From assembly GCF_051622035.1 (NCBI RefSeq), contig NC_135362.1:19871001-19935000 (forward strand): a DNA stretch of 64,000 nt, in the 5' to 3' direction. The translations under genes were made by a program, and so were the position numbers. A model generated the notes under the pieces. It was given only the letters and a program-made list of their open reading frames with translations. It ran no database searches and had not been told where the DNA came from. This DNA is from Arctopsyche grandis. Taxonomy: Eukaryota; Arthropoda; Insecta; Trichoptera; Hydropsychidae. The stretch's first letter is position 1, and every line of letters begins with the position of its first letter. This document shows positions 11,821 to 24,266 of this stretch, one piece after another.

Positions 11821-12240
11821 GTTTATTTATTTAAATTGGCACACATACATAATAAAATATACAAAAAAGCAGTACAATGAGATAAAAAATATATAAATAA
11901 AAATGAAAATATTATATTCCAAGTACCTACAGTGAGCACCACATGGCAAGATAAATAAAACAAAAAAGAAAAATTACAAAAACATAGTAAAAATAATAAA
12001 TAATAAATGACAATGAAGGTGAGAAAGCAAATCAACCACAGATTTGCTTCTTAATCGTAGCCCTAAAAGTACTGATATAGTCAGCAAAAAGATCAAAGCG
12101 ATCATCCATACCATCGTAAAGACGGCATATCCGTGCGATTGCACTATTAAATGATGTATTGTTATGACAAATTCGTGGATAGAAAAGATTTGTATATCTG
12201 GCGAATCGGGCATTGACATTAAAATAATTTCATTTAAAAC
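11821..12240 (-). pseudogene. LINE ORF2 C-terminal fragment and 3' end
   Basis: Read on the minus strand, codons from about 12222 down to a TGA at 12032-12034 give a typical C-terminal tail of CR1/jockey-type retrotransposon polyproteins: NVNARFARYTNLF, FNSAIARICRLYDGMDDRF, then DLFADYISTFRATIKKQICG. This resembles the conserved 'crtn..fns...ri..lyn......DlF...l..F' pattern just before the LINE stop codon. An AT-rich 3' region follows, ending in AAATAAATAAA near 11822. Upstream coding sequence is missing, so it is a dead 5'-truncated insertion. Confidence 0.75.
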
Positions 12241-13695
12241 TGAAAATTGATTGCGAGATCATGTGATCAGCGCTAGTAAACCAGTGGTCGACAAGCGCCA
12301 ATCACCTAATCTCTACGTTACAATATCAAAGCGACCCAAAGAGTGGAAGTAGTTCAAAAGCAGATCACAAATTTTTGAATGACATTGAACTAACTGCAAT
12401 TGAAGCTAATAAAAAGCCTGTAAAAAGATTGGATTTAAAAAATTAAATCGAGGTTGAATTTTCATAAACAAATCTGCCTGTCGTAGCTGTCGCTCAGAGA
12501 AAAGTCATTCGTCCACAACAGAAAAGGACACAACACAATCAATCGGGTGGTTATAGTTGTGTTCATTGCCTATATACATATGTAAATGGAAATATACTAT
12601 GCAACGACGAAGTTTTTTTTTCATACAATGAGGATTCATAAAACAGCAGAATTTTTAGGTAGGGCATCTTGCAACGACAAACAGCACGAAATCCTACGAC
12701 AAACTTACTGTCGATTAATCTCTCTGTTGATTAGGGCGCTTATTTCACTGAAAATATTGTGACAGCTAAACGAAACAGATCCAGCCAGTCTATATACATA
12801 CATACATATGTACATCTACAGTTTCACAGAAAGAACCGCTCGAAAAGGATATTCATGAGCAAGTACGTACATAGATAGATACGTGCCGACCGTACACGCT
12901 GCATATAAATATATGATCACATACGTCCACATTCACACCTGTCCATAAATCGCACCAAGTCCTCGAAAAATTTCACACAATTACCGCGGCGAAGTACGAC
13001 GAGCATTCGTGCACCTTACGCGTGTTAACACGCTTAATGCACAGCTTGCAGCGAGTGCATTAGCGCCAGATATGAGGGATAGCGACGCGCGTCGATAGTT
13101 TAGCCGGCGAGTGTGTAGCGGGGCGATATGTAATCATAAAGCATGTAATCGGATCCATTAATATGGGAAAAACCTTCGAACCGACACACGGGGCAGGTGA
13201 AAAATGATCCGAGATCAGGTGGTGCGGTACGGCAATAAAGTGGCGCGAGTGCAACGCGCGGCGGCTCTTGACAGATCATGCGATCCGACGCTCTCTCGTC
13301 TCTGTGTATGGTGTGTATGTGCTTATACCCCATGTCGAGAGGAACAGCGAGATTTTCGCACTGCAACACCATTTGCCGATGCGATAAATAATGATGTTGT
13401 TAACCAAGTAGCTGCCAGATATTTCACGGTCGTGATGGAGCGCTCGCCATAATTACACACTGCGCCACGAAATACATATATAACGCTTAATGCAGCTTAA
13501 AGCCAATAAAAAAAAAACACCATCTTCAAGTATCAGCACTTGTACAGTGATATAATATTGTAGGAAATATTCATAGTATTACAATATATGAATATTTCCA
13601 TATATTGCTCAAAAAATTCGCTCAAAAAACTAATTACTATCTTTACTAACTGCATACATATACATATGTACATATATAGTATATTTTATTATATA
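12241..13695. other. No gene; mixed-composition unique DNA
   Basis: From about 12840 to 13460 composition is more balanced and non-repetitive, with overlapping frames of 64-90 codons open on both strands. None has recognisable protein motifs. A TACATACATATGTACAT tract lies at 12790-12810. This could be a regulatory region, with no direct support. Confidence 0.4.
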
Positions 13696-14067
13696 CTAGC
13701 TGAACCCGCGTTGCAATGCCACAATAACGCATGCAATTCCCGTTCCCGTTCCCATTCTCGTACCCGTTCCCATTTGTCGGAAAAACTCAGGCGGCGAACT
13801 TGACTTGACATGACTAAAAAAACCAATAGTGGCGAACACTTTTTCAATTATTCAATTATTTGTTTATTTTACCCTAAGAACGTAGGTTGCGAGCTGATTT
13901 GAAATTATTTGCCATGCAATGTCACTCATTCCCGTTTTTGGGGGATATTTTTTTACAGAAACCATCGCGGACATGCACACAATAGCTCTTGTAAGTTTCA
14001 TCGCAATCAGTTGAATGGTATAGGAACGCATACGTGACAAACATTGATTTTTATATAGATGTATAGA
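13696..14067 (-). mobile_element. Non-autonomous Helitron-like element
   Basis: On the minus strand it starts TCTATACATCTATATAAAAA just after an A, runs through a GATGAAACTTACAAGAGC block, and ends GGGTTCAGCTAG followed by T. Those are the 5' TC, 3' CTRR and A|T insertion features of Helitrons. It is a sibling of 22136-22573: both share the TATAAAAATCAATGTTT start, a (TTCCCG)n-like stretch, the string CTGAGTTTTTCCGACAAA (CTGCG in the sibling) and the same terminus. No Rep/helicase coding is present. Confidence 0.75.
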
Positions 14068-14379
14068 TAAATACATTTCTACGATGTGTCATGACAGGTT
14101 GCCTCAAGGCGACACTTTTCAAATGTTTGTACGTGAGTATTAAACCATACAATACAGTACAAAAGTGTCATTTTTAGACAAACTGATATCATACAATCAA
14201 AGAATTTGAAACACAATCTACATACAATATATGTAGGTAAGCGTATTTTAATATCGACGTATCGATATGGGAGAAACGGAATTCATCATTTCCATGACAT
14301 GTAAAAATGTTTGAGCCCAATCCGATGAGTAGTTTAGGTGATAATTGACAGCAAATACTTAAATTACATTTTTGTTTAT

Positions 14380-14904
14380 CAGGTCGGTGGAATCGGAGCC
14401 GGAGTCGTAAAAAATCAACCGACTCCGACTCCTTTTTATTATTTTCTTTAATTAAAAAAATAAGTGTGTGTGTCAACTGGATTTTATTGAATTTTAACCA
14501 CTAATATGAATTTGCACTATAAATAAAATCGTTGAAGTATTTTGATGTATTTATTTTATTGTGTTTTTGTATAAAACTTTTTTATTTTCATTTTGACTCT
14601 CATTTTTTATTTAAATTGATTTGCTTGTATGAAATTTATACACATGCACTATGAATGTATGTACTTGTTTTTAATTTATACCTAAATATTTCAATATCAA
14701 TAATTCAATAAATCGGGTTCAACGTCAATTTTTAGTGATTTTGTAGATTCCCTTCATTTTTTTAAATATTTTTAATACCACAATTAATTCCTATACTAAT
14801 GATTTTATACGTTGGTAAAAATCTTATTAAGACCGCTCAAGTTGGAGTCAGAGTTTGCACTCGGACTCAGAGTCGTTAAAGTTTGAACCGACTCTACAGT
14901 CCTG
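14380..14904. mobile_element. Non-autonomous hAT element (GACTCC-type ends), copy 1
   Basis: The left end CAGGTCGGTGGAATCGG and the right end read inward CAGGACTGTAGAGTCGG are inverted repeats continuing into GACTCC-rich subterminal DNA. These are related to CAGGGCTGTGGAGTCGG, the form seen (read inward) at the right end of the copy at 23643-24513. CAG-starting ends and the pairing with the second copy's 8-bp duplication support hAT. The interior is AT-rich with no transposase. No matching target duplication is visible, so this copy is older. Confidence 0.7.
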
Positions 14905-17900
14905 GTACATACATATGGGTACATATATGTATATACTAAATCTAATCTGGGAGAAATATACATATGATAGCAAATCCAACAAATTCGAAAAATGGATACC
15001 ATTTTTAGCAATACTTTTTTTATTTACGGTGAAAGACATTTATCCGATAAAAGTGCAACACACATGTATGTATGTATGTATGTACATATATGTAGGTAGA
15101 TTATTTTGACTATTCAAATACTCCCGTTAACAGCTACAATATGTGTAATTTGTATATTTTCAATTATTGAAACCATTACGACCGTCAGTTACATTGCATA
15201 CTGAATGCGCGCATTATTAATTTTAAATCCGACAGACGCGGAAAAAAACCGCATTTTGAACAATGAACCATAATCCCACTGCATTCGGGGGCGAGCGTGC
15301 GTTATAACCGAAATTACAGTGTGGTTATGTGTAAATTAACTTCCAGTTAAAAATACAGGCCGAATCCGTATTGACTGTAACCCCCGCATAAAAGCACAAA
15401 GCCAAAATGGAAATAGGCGGAAGCTCCCTTTTCCCATCCTCCCCTCGAACGGTCCACAGTCGAAAGCTTTTATTGAAAATTCATTTCATAGTTTTGCCGT
15501 ATTTCGATTGCGATTTACCGCTAATATAAGCTCGCTGAGCTGAATACGTGAATAATTGAGAGTAAATGTGACGAGTGAACGTCAACGGGAAATTACATTG
15601 TAAAATTAGTGTACACACATCACCGACGAACTTTCATCATTCACCCAAAAATGATGACCCTCTTTAATCATGTTTCATTCACGACTATTTTACCCGATCA
15701 CAATCCACATTTCCCAATTTCATTCATCGACAACTTCTTCAATCAAACTTAATAAGTTCAAAAGTCCTTATATATTATATGTACATACATATTTGTTTAT
15801 ATCTCACTATGGAAATATGTATGTTTTATTTATCAATGCAACCGATGCATCGTTTGATATCTCGGTATTAAATCAATACGTTGAAGTGCTCCACCGGTGT
15901 TGGGACGACGTATTCTCTGAGAGTGAATTATTGAGGAAATACTGTTAAGCAGGACAGTAGTGTCGACAAGCCATAAGTCGTCGACATGTTAATTGAACGA
16001 CGTCGTATGTACATAAACTGGAAATTATTCTATATATACGCAGTATAACGTGTCGACATAATGTTGCAATTGCATATTAACACGGCGAAACAAACTAATT
16101 AGTTTCCTGCTTAATTAAGCGGGATGATAAAAAGCTGGGAACGTACCTTGTATATTAGCGTTAATATTACAAAACGAAGTACATAGGTACACTGAATAAG
16201 CACCTGGTCGTACACGGCTTTGCACATCAGCAACTGACTATCTTTATAGAGCTTAATTGAATAAGAGCAGAGGGTCGGAATGGAGTTGAGGTTGAGTGAA
16301 TCGTTTTATAACACAAACAAATCTCAGGGCGTTAAGTCTAAATGCATAGTGTTATTCTTTCGTGGATGTAAAATAATAATTCTAAATAAATGGACGAAAC
16401 TTCCTTCATATTGAGGACGTGTTCGATTTAGTGCGAGTTTTTTTTGGGTGCTAACTTATTCAACAAAAATTTTGACCATTTGCACTTTCATAATATTAAT
16501 TTACACTCGTCACTAAAAATATAATATATCGGACGAAAAACAAATTATTTTACTTTAACTAAATAGATTCAACTTAAATAAATTATTCCAACATTCAACA
16601 AACATATTATACAATAGTATTGTGCATGAAAAAAATTATTATCACTGGAATTTATTTTATTTCCACCTAAAAATTACCAAATCAAACGCTATTTTTTTTC
16701 TGGCAACGTTATATTTCCAATAAAGTACGTTTGTGTCCATAACCTCATTTTTTGACTGTCAAACTGAACGTTACTTTGTTTATTGGTGACCTGGTAGGCG
16801 AATTTATACTAGATCAATTGATTAAATCATATTGTATCACAGATGGAAAATAGAAACTGAATAATCTTCTTGGACTGACCAATAATTTTGATTCGGGAAG
16901 TGAAAAGAAAGCAAGTAAAATATTTAAAATTAGACGTAAGGCAAATATGAAACGACAACCCTTGCCAACTCAGTTTTAAACAAAATTATATCATCTTTCT
17001 TCAAAAATATTTCAAATATTCATTTACCAACTGAAAACTATTCAATTAAAAGCTCATGATACTATGTCAAAATTTTCTAAATATAAGTGCATGATATTTG
17101 ACGTATCAGTACTTGAAATAAGTTCCGCGTATTTAGTGAATACTATAATATTAAAATAAAATAAATTTATATATTCCCCGCTATTTTTTCACCAAGAATG
17201 ATCTTTCCAATTATACATACATATGTACGTACACACTTGTACCATAAAAATAAACTGGTATGATTAATTCATATAGATACAACTTCAATAGAATAAGTTT
17301 ATTTAGGTCAAGGTATAATATTTTTGTTTCATTTTTTCAGGAATTCATTGGGGGTATAAAGTGACCCTTACCAATGTGTGATGACGACATATAGCCGACG
17401 AAAAAAAGAAGAGAAAACAATTCTTCCCTTATAACTTTTATCCAGCAATAAAAACAATGTCCACTTTTCTCCGGATATAATTAATACGTCCCCGGTTCCC
17501 GGCAAAAGTTTTGCTTTTATTTCTGCCCGTAATGCGTTCCACTGCGTATATCCTATATACGTATGTACATACATATGTATGTATGTGTATTTTTTCGAAC
17601 GATGTCATCGTTTCTCAAAAAACTTTTTGCGGCGGAGCACGTCCGAAATTGTATATATTATATCTACATATGTACATATATATACATATATACATATGTC
17701 TGATATAAATCCGAAGACGGGATATTTTGACAAATTGTATAGCGACTTTTGAATCTGTGTTGTAGTAGGCGTTCGGCCTCCGGGGACGTAATGGGATCGT
17801 AATTTGAATTTATTGCAGGTGCACAGGTAATTGATATGTTGTATATAGTGTTGGTGCGGGCAGGGCACAATGGACCCAGAGGTACTAATGTGCCGATATC

Positions 17901-17982
17901 TGGCCTAACTACCTTATTACAGGCGATGTTCTGCAGGGAACCGGAATTACGCGGCAGTAATGGCGAGCCGGTGATTTATGTA
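14905..17982. other. No gene; long unremarkable stretch
   Basis: AT-rich sequence with TACATA/TATGTA tracts (14905-14960, 15060-15100, 17215-17235 and 17560-17700). Between about 15190 and 15530 composition is more balanced and single-copy looking. None of the short frames, including the 92-codon one at 15670-15948, shows a recognisable domain. No RNA gene seen. Confidence 0.5.
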
Positions 17983-18009
17983 CGGTTCGGTTCGGTTCGG
18001 TTCGGTTCG
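17983..18009. repeat. (CGGTT)n short tandem repeat
   Basis: About five perfect units of CGGTT. The unit is pentameric like the insect telomere repeat TTAGG but the sequence differs, so I do not call it telomeric. Confidence 0.85.
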
Positions 18010-18225
18010 CCCACGCTTCCAAAACAATAACGTATCTTCGTGATGTGTTCATCGGGAAATGGTTAACGCACGATTTCTTTGATTTTTCAATGTAGCATAT
18101 GCATACATACATATTTTATTTACGACTTCGCGAACCGCTTGAAAATAAACGGTACTTCTGCCCATTCATAAAAAATCGGTGACAATCGGCTGTAAGAACA
18201 CTTTTTTGTGCAATAATTAAATGAC

Positions 18226-18310
18226 GTCAATAAAAGTCAAGAAAAGTCAATAAAAGTCAAGAAAACGATAAGAAAAGTCAAGAAAACGACAAGAAAACGA
18301 TAAGAAAAGC
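18226..18310. repeat. Degenerate AAGTCAA-type tandem repeat
   Basis: Purine-rich units alternate between CAATAAAAGTCAAGAAAAGT and AAGAAAACGATAAGAAAA over about 85 bases. A strongly strand-asymmetric A/G tract with no coding sense. Confidence 0.7.
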
Positions 18311-18539
18311 CAAACATAATTAAAAACAAAATTTTTGCGATCAAAAAGCGTTTGATCTATCATAATAATTAAAAAAAAAGTTGAAATATCTAATTTGAAA
18401 ATATTGAGTACTACAGACTCAAAAAATTAGGGAGCAAGAGGAAGAGGCAAATACGGATTATATACCTACGTGATGGCTTAGAGCGAAATCAGACAGCGGT
18501 GAATGTGGCACGTGGTTTTTTTTACTAACTTTTTTTTAC

Positions 18540-18971
18540 TTTCACTTACGATTTCCAGTCAGAAGAAATTTGGGTTCGGAAAGCTTGTTCTCTTTCCTAG
18601 GGCACGTACTAATTTGATGTTGTCGTCGCCTGTTGCTCGGGGCATCAAGCTTCGCAACCAGATTTCTGTTAACTTGGATTTGTTCGATCTAAAATATGCT
18701 GTTCTGGTCGAGGAATTGTTTAATTTGAGATCGCAAATGCGTTCTCATATTTGATTGTTCGTATTTCAGTTTATTTTTTTATTTTTTCTATTATTTTTGG
18801 TCATTACTTTACATTATTTTCATGCTTTATTTTGTTTAAATTTTATTTCATTTTGATATTTAATTTTTATTTATGTATCTTTTGTTTTTTCATGTATATA
18901 AATACTTATCGTGACGCCCTGGAGTATATCTGTAATGCCACTATAGCTTAACTGTAATAAATAAATAAATA
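18540..18971 (+). pseudogene. LINE C-terminal fragment and 3' end
   Basis: The plus frame ending at 18754 contains GFGKLVLFPRARTNLMLSSP, then RGIKLRNQISVNLDLFDLKY, matching the usual end of non-LTR retrotransposon ORF2 ('RtRtn.m..SP..Rg..l.N.....D.F'). A T-rich 3' region ends in GTAATGCCAC followed by (AATA)n at about 18957-18971, the same closing strings as the LINE 3' repeats at 3400 and 43310. The upstream reverse transcriptase is missing. The frame probably shifts near 18560, since the upstream residues do not fit. Confidence 0.7.
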
Positions 18972-19020
18972 AGATTCGTTCCGGGACACCTGTTATCTTA
19001 CTGAAATAAAATAAACGATA

Positions 19021-19497
19021 GCCAGTAATATAGCTCGGTGGTTGCGTTAATATTAGCCATTGAGAGGTCCCGGTTCAAGCCCTGGTTCGACCTTGATTGA
19101 AAATATTTTATTCCGAGTATCGTTCCAGTGCTGCTGGTCAGATTTAGATATTTGTGACTCTAAGTCGATCGTTTCTTATCAGAGTTTGCCAATTTTATCA
19201 GATCATTGTTGAACGGTTCCTCAAAATTGGCAAAAGATCATCTTTCTTGCTGTCACAAATCTTCTGTATTTATTGTGTGTATAATTTGTAAAAATTATGT
19301 ACAAATCTAAAATCCATAGATGTCTCAATGGATTAATTCTGTAATTAATTGTTATTTCGTGTTCTTCGGCTTCTGGAAATACAGTGATTATGTAATAATA
19401 AAATGCTGCATTGTATGTAATTAATTTTCCGGGAAGGCATATTTGGGTCTTTCTGTCAAGCCTTCCTGGTATATATATCTATGTAAAAATAAAATAA
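19021..19497 (+). mobile_element. Near full-length tRNA-derived SINE
   Basis: The head holds Pol III boxes: an A box (TAGCTCGGTGG) at about 19031 and a B box (GGTTCAAGCCC) at about 19072. Next come a central block with CTGCTGGTCAG and CAGAGTTTGCCAATTTTATC, a 3' section with ATCCATAGATGTCTC, and a tail of AAAATAAAATAAAAATAAG. At least six other copies in this window share the same modules. The non-coding RNA would be mobilised by a partner LINE. The flanking target duplication is unclear. Confidence 0.8.
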
Positions 19498-19639
19498 AAA
19501 TAAGATGACACCTTTTTAAAATACCTCGTTTCCTTTTTGGTTTAAATTTTGTACCAAACGTTCTAGTAAATCGATACAAAACAACGGCAAACCGAAATTA
19601 GTTTTTGTGCTTAGGCGGTAATATTCAATAATGGAGTTT

Positions 19640-20396
19640 GTATGATTGAAAGGTGGCATTGTTTCGACGAACAATGCAGCTCCGGGGTCCGTTCAGGGCT
19701 GCCGCAGTTCAGGTCCATTATTTAGACGGACGGTTATCGAGTGAACTGACGTTGCATCAGCAGCTGCATTCGGGGTGGTTGAACGGTGACAAGACGCAGA
19801 CAAGGAATCACAACTGAACGATAGATTGCCAACGGGCGCAAGTTCCATCATTAGTCATACGGAGCGGCGATAATGGATAGCACCACTCCTGGAAATCCTT
19901 AAACCGCAAACCGAACCCTACATACGTACATCCAAAACATGCACGAAATCGCCAATAAAACACGACTAGCGCGATCGGTTCATTCACACATCGGAAAGAG
20001 GAAACGCGTACATTGTACTCGAACGACCATCAACCACCCTCCTCCCCTTCCTATTGGTGTTATGCAATGTTAACGCATTAGAGCACACACAGCCAAACCA
20101 CCCTGTGAGAGTGGGCGGTGTTGTGAGGGTTGAATGGGGCTAGTGCCCATCAGTGTCAAACAGTCCGCTTTGTTGTTAGTATTTTGCTTTTGAATCGCTT
20201 TGACGGCTATTGCAGGCTGAGGTACGCGCGGATTATGTATGGCGGCGAACTGACGCTTTGTGGCCAACCAACCCCTTTGCTTCTAAAATGTCATTTTAGT
20301 TGCATAGCCGCTCCTCAAACCGGTTGATTAGACGCCACGTCTGGTATCACAGACTGCCTGTGGCACCCTCGATAATCTCCATTTAACGTGTACATA
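19640..20396. other. GC-richer unique island
   Basis: Balanced composition with no repeat landmarks and no frame longer than 65 codons. The block keeps its character for over 700 bases between a SINE and a pogo-like end. Candidate cis-regulatory DNA by composition only. Confidence 0.35.
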
Positions 20397-20470
20397 CAGT
20401 GTACTCTCGATTATCCAGGCTAATGCTGGGGAGTACGGGACCGGATAATTGAAAAATAGGGATAAACCAA
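20397..20470 (+). mobile_element. pogo/Tigger-like terminal fragment
   Basis: A TA dinucleotide (20395-20396) is followed by CAGTGTACTCTCGATTATCC and then GGACCGGATAATTGAAAA, resembling pogo-type ends of the Tc1/mariner superfamily, which begin CAGT and carry a CGATTATCCG-like string. The matching opposite end was not found within the next few kilobases, so this is a single end or truncated copy. Confidence 0.55.
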
Positions 20471-20984
20471 AGTATCAATTTTTGACATCGTTTCTATTGT
20501 TATTGACAATATAAACAATATCCACATCGCTGAGTATTGAAATTCCGCATCATTGGAATCGCGATCGAACTATTTCCTCGATACTTAAGTACGATCAAAA
20601 TTTTCGAAGCATTTTAAATTTTCTCTTCACAATTCGATAAATTTAATTCCACATTAGGAAGAATCTTTCTCCATGATCGAACCAGTGTTATTGGTTTTAC
20701 TTTCGACCAAGATTTTGCTATTCAGTGTATTGGCATCCAATAATCTTTTTTCAGAAATTGATCCAGTCATCATCTTCTCCAGCAAGAGTTTTGAGAAGAT
20801 GATCACGGCAAAGCCATTTAATTGATGATATGACAATTTTCTCCATGGGTTGAATTAGACTAGTAACATTACGCGGTTAAAATTGTTCGTAAAACACAAT
20901 AAGGTAAACCCCAATGCGCTTTCCTGGCCATTTGTATGTTACGTTTCACATATAATTTTATAAATTTGATTTTATATTCAAAAA

Positions 20985-21176
20985 ATGATAGGTTGCCAAT
21001 TTGTTTGGAACCGCTTCAATAATGAAATCAGAGAAATTGGCAAATTCTGATAGAAAACGATTGACCTGGATTCACATATATCCAGGGTTTGGCCAGCAAC
21101 GCCGGGCCAAGGATTAAATCCATGACCCTCAGTTGATAAAATTATACGCTAACCACTGAGCTATTTTGCTAGTTAC
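20985..21176 (-). mobile_element. tRNA-derived SINE, 5' part
   Basis: On the minus strand the head carries TAGCTCAGTGGTTAGCG (A box) and a decayed B box (GGATTTAATCC), then GGCGTTGCTGGCC and the core CAGAATTTGCCAATTTCTCT with the GAAGCGGTTCC string. It matches the SINEs at 19021 and 38566. The 3' half is missing. Confidence 0.8.
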
Positions 21177-21540
21177 ATACATATGTGTATGTACATTATG
21201 ATTATGATCAAATATAAACTCATGAAAAACTGACAAATAGACATTTAACTACCCTTTAATCTAATAAAATATTTTTACAGTGACATTTTATTGAAAAATT
21301 TATTCAATAAAATTCTTATTTTAGCGTTTCATTATATATACAAAATTTACTGTATTACGCTAATAATCATGTTGATACAGTTGGCAACAGTAAATTTAAT
21401 AACAGCCTTTCGCAACCAAAATTTTTTCATGTTTTACGAAAAAAATCTTGATCTCAATTAGCATCAACAAATCTCGAACTATTTAAATGCATTCTAGCAA
21501 TTGATCCACAATTTCTATATTATTTATTAAACATTCACTA

Positions 21541-21847
21541 ATTAAGACCACGAATGGGTGACGGGTTCGAGTTCCATTGATTGCTGCTGGCCAGACCTTA
21601 GTTTGTGACCCAGGTCGATTGTTTCCTACCAGAGTTTGTCAATTTATCTGATTTTCATTGAAACTGTTCCTGCGATATTGGCATCTTTGTCCATCTCTCT
21701 AGCAAAAAAAAGAACTATTCAGCATCTCGAATTTAGCTGGTTTGTATAAATGCTGCAAATTTGTCCATAGATGTCTCTGTGGATGATAATCGTATTTGCC
21801 TTGTATACTGCTTCTGTACAATGTCTGATCATATATGTCATGTTTAA
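21541..21847 (+). mobile_element. tRNA-derived SINE cut by a Helitron
   Basis: B-box-like GGGTTCGAGTTCC, then GCTGCTGGCCAGACC, the core CAGAGTTTGTCAATTTATCT, GAAACTGTTCC, and a 3' section with AATGCTGCAAATTTGTCCAT and AGATGTCTC. Its 3' end is interrupted at 21848, where the Helitron 5' end begins. The order of insertion is therefore SINE first, Helitron second. Confidence 0.75.
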
Positions 21848-22573
21848 TCTATATATACATATATAAAATTGAATGTCTATCTGTCTGTCTGTCTGTTTAT
21901 CTGTCTCGAATAGGCTCCTAAACCACTGAACCGATTACGATGGAACTTTCAGGATTTGTTGTATGCATGTCCAGTAAGATTAATGTGAAAAAACCTCTTT
22001 ACGCGAAAGTATGAAGCGCCAGTTTGTAGTTAAGGAAATGTGAACGTTGGTAACCAACTTGCGCGCACGCATGCCAACCCTTAAATTACGTACCACTCAT
22101 ACCAACCTTACATTAGGTACCACTCACAACAATCCAACATATATATAAAAATCAATGTTTATCTGTCTGTCACGTATGCTTTCCTATATTTTACTATAAT
22201 TTAATTTGATTATTAAGTATTAATTTGAAATTGAAACATTCCGGCATCGAGAAACGGGAACGGGAATGATAATTGGATGCGCTATTGTACGATGGACTAA
22301 TGGAACTTTCAGGATTCATTGTATGCATATCCGGGAAGCTTACTGTGAAAAAAAAAACTGCCAAAACGGGAACGGAAACGGGGAAAACGGGAATGAGTGG
22401 CATTGCAACGCAATAATTTCAAACGTTTTCGCGTCGCGACATGCGTTGTTAGGGTAAAATAAACAAATAATTGAATAATTTCAAACGTGTTCGCTGCCTG
22501 CGTTTTTCCGACAAACGGGAATGGGAATTGCATGCGTTATTGTGGCATTGCAACGCATGCCGGGTTCAGCTAG
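21848..22573 (+). mobile_element. Helitron-like composite (two 5' ends, one 3' end)
   Basis: The first 5' end reads TCTATATATACATATATAAA, followed by a (TCTG)n-like stretch and GAACCGATTACGATGGAAC, common at insect Helitron 5' ends. A second 5'-like block (TATAAAAATCAATGTTT) starts near 22136 with its own GATGG..GGAACTTTCAGGATTC copy near 22300. The single 3' end is GGGTTCAGCTAG|T at 22573, preceded by a weak GGCAT/ATGCC stem. So 22136-22573 is a near-complete element and 21848-22135 the front of a related one. No Rep/helicase is present. Confidence 0.7.
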
Positions 22574-22921
22574 TAATTTATATTTATTGATATGTATCGT
22601 ACACTCATCGCATTGGAACGATCTCTAAGACAAGTGTGAATGATTGATTGAATAAATAAATAAAAAAAATGTGAATATAGTTCGATAGTTTTACTGTTGA
22701 AACGATTCCCCGCCAAATTGGCCACCTACCTTTTATTACATGTGTACAATTTTGGCCATAAGCATCGCCTAATAAAGCCTGTAATGGCACCATGACAAAT
22801 ATATTGTTAAAAAATCATCCTCTCCCTGATATTAAAACATGCATACAACTATTCCAAACAAATGAAATACCACCCTTTTGGAAATTTCAAACATTTTTCC
22901 AGGATCAAATCCTTCATTCAA

Positions 22922-22962
<41 letters not shown>

Positions 22963-23642
22963 ACACACGCGCATACATATAATGAGAGAGTTTTGAATTA
23001 ATATGCGGCGATTAGTCCGGCGCTGTAATCAGTCATTTGGCCGGCAGCGATCGTTAGATATTCCCGATGGGCGAGAGCACGTAGAGCACGCCACACGTGC
23101 ACACGTACCCCGTACTTGCCACGTAAACGTGAGGTATGTAGACCGGGCAATGCCTGGTACGTAGGACGTAGTACGTCGCGTCGTCGTTGCATACGTACAT
23201 AGATACGTGTGTACGAAATGCCCGACCGGACGCTGCCACATGCGCCACGGTTGTTTTGATACCGGCGACGTGCGCCGAATATTTATCGCGCCTTTTTGCC
23301 AAGCCTCTCATATTTTGCGTTTGCTTTTTTTCTTCTTTTTGTTATTTTTCGCCTGCTGTTTTTTTCCGGTAGAGTTTTACGGCGACGCCGATTTAATGGA
23401 CGCTACGCGGCGCTTCCATCCCTCAGTTCGGTCCTCTCTCCACCATCCCTTCCCCTCCCCCGACCTCCCTGCCTCCCTCGCGTTGCATTCGGTCGAATTT
23501 ACGTATTCGCAAACGTATAATGAAAGTTTACGATTTTTTAGATACTTAAAATTTAATAGCCGAAAATATGGACCGTATAAATTTTGGACACTTCCGGAAA
23601 ACGATTTGAAAAATATCAACCTGATAGATTTACCATTTTCAA
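22574..23642. other. No gene; microsatellite and a GC-richer stretch
   Basis: A perfect (AC)n run occupies 22925-22957. Between about 23010 and 23480 composition is CG-rich and single-copy looking. A 183-codon plus frame (23207-23758) runs through it, but its C-terminus is made of the GACTCC repeats of the next transposon and its N-terminal half is cysteine- and phenylalanine-rich low-complexity sequence, so it is not called. Confidence 0.5.
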
Positions 23643-23686
23643 CAGGGCCACAATTTACCATTTGTGGAGTCGGATCGAAAAATTTA

Positions 23687-23746
23687 CCGACTCCGACTCT
23701 GACTCCGACTCCGACTCCGACTCCAACTCCGACTCCGACTCCAACT
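23687..23746. repeat. CCGACT hexamer array
   Basis: Ten consecutive hexamers, mostly CCGACT with CTGACT and CCAACT variants. It is an expansion of the subterminal GACTCC unit of the hAT element and causes a run of Thr-Pro codons in one spurious frame. Confidence 0.9.
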
Positions 23747-24029
23747 AGAATGATTTAATTAAGATCGACTTTTACCAACGTATACAATTATTAATAATGA
23801 AAATAATAACGAGTTCAAATTTTCATATAATCACAAAACTTAACAATAGATGAAGATTACGATTTATAAAGTAAAAATTAAAGGAATTTAAAAAAATCAC
23901 TAAAAATTAACATGTTCCATAATTTATTGAATTATTGGTAATAAAAGAGGTATAAACAAAAAGTAAGTACACTCATAGTGTATGTGTATGAATTTCATAC
24001 ATAAACGAATTTTGTTCTAATTTTTTTTA

Positions 24030-24266
24030 TTATTTTCCATTTTCGGTCAACTTGTCGAGAAGAATTTCAATAACCAAAACTGAATTTCATAATAAGTTTC
24101 AATTCGATAGGACTAACGGTGTTCAAAAAATCCCCAAAGTACACAGACACACTCATTTTTCTAGATCATGAAAACGAGATCTGAGTTCAAATCATTCAAA
24201 ATCGAGTTCGAATTTTCGCATGATCACAAAACTTCACCTATTGTTACTATTTACATAGATAAAGTA
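24030..24266 (+). repeat. (GT)n-bearing repeat, copy B, nested in hAT
   Basis: Reads in the same orientation as the copy at 42440: GGTCAACTT, TTTCAATAACCAAAACTGAA, TCGATAGGACTAACGGTGTT, CAAAAAATCCCCAAA, a short CA tract, CTAGATCATGAAAAC, and an end at ACATAGATAAAGT that corresponds to the element's inverted terminus. A second partial end (GATTTATAAAGTAAAAATT) lies at about 23860-23880. Confidence 0.65.

Noticed and set aside
17983..18009. Telomere-like pentamer array
   Set aside because: CGGTT is not the insect TTAGG repeat and only five units are present.
23207..23758. 183-codon plus-strand frame, the longest outside the LINE remnant
   Set aside because: Its C-terminus is the Thr-Pro translation of the hAT hexamer array, its middle crosses the transposon border, and its start is low-complexity.
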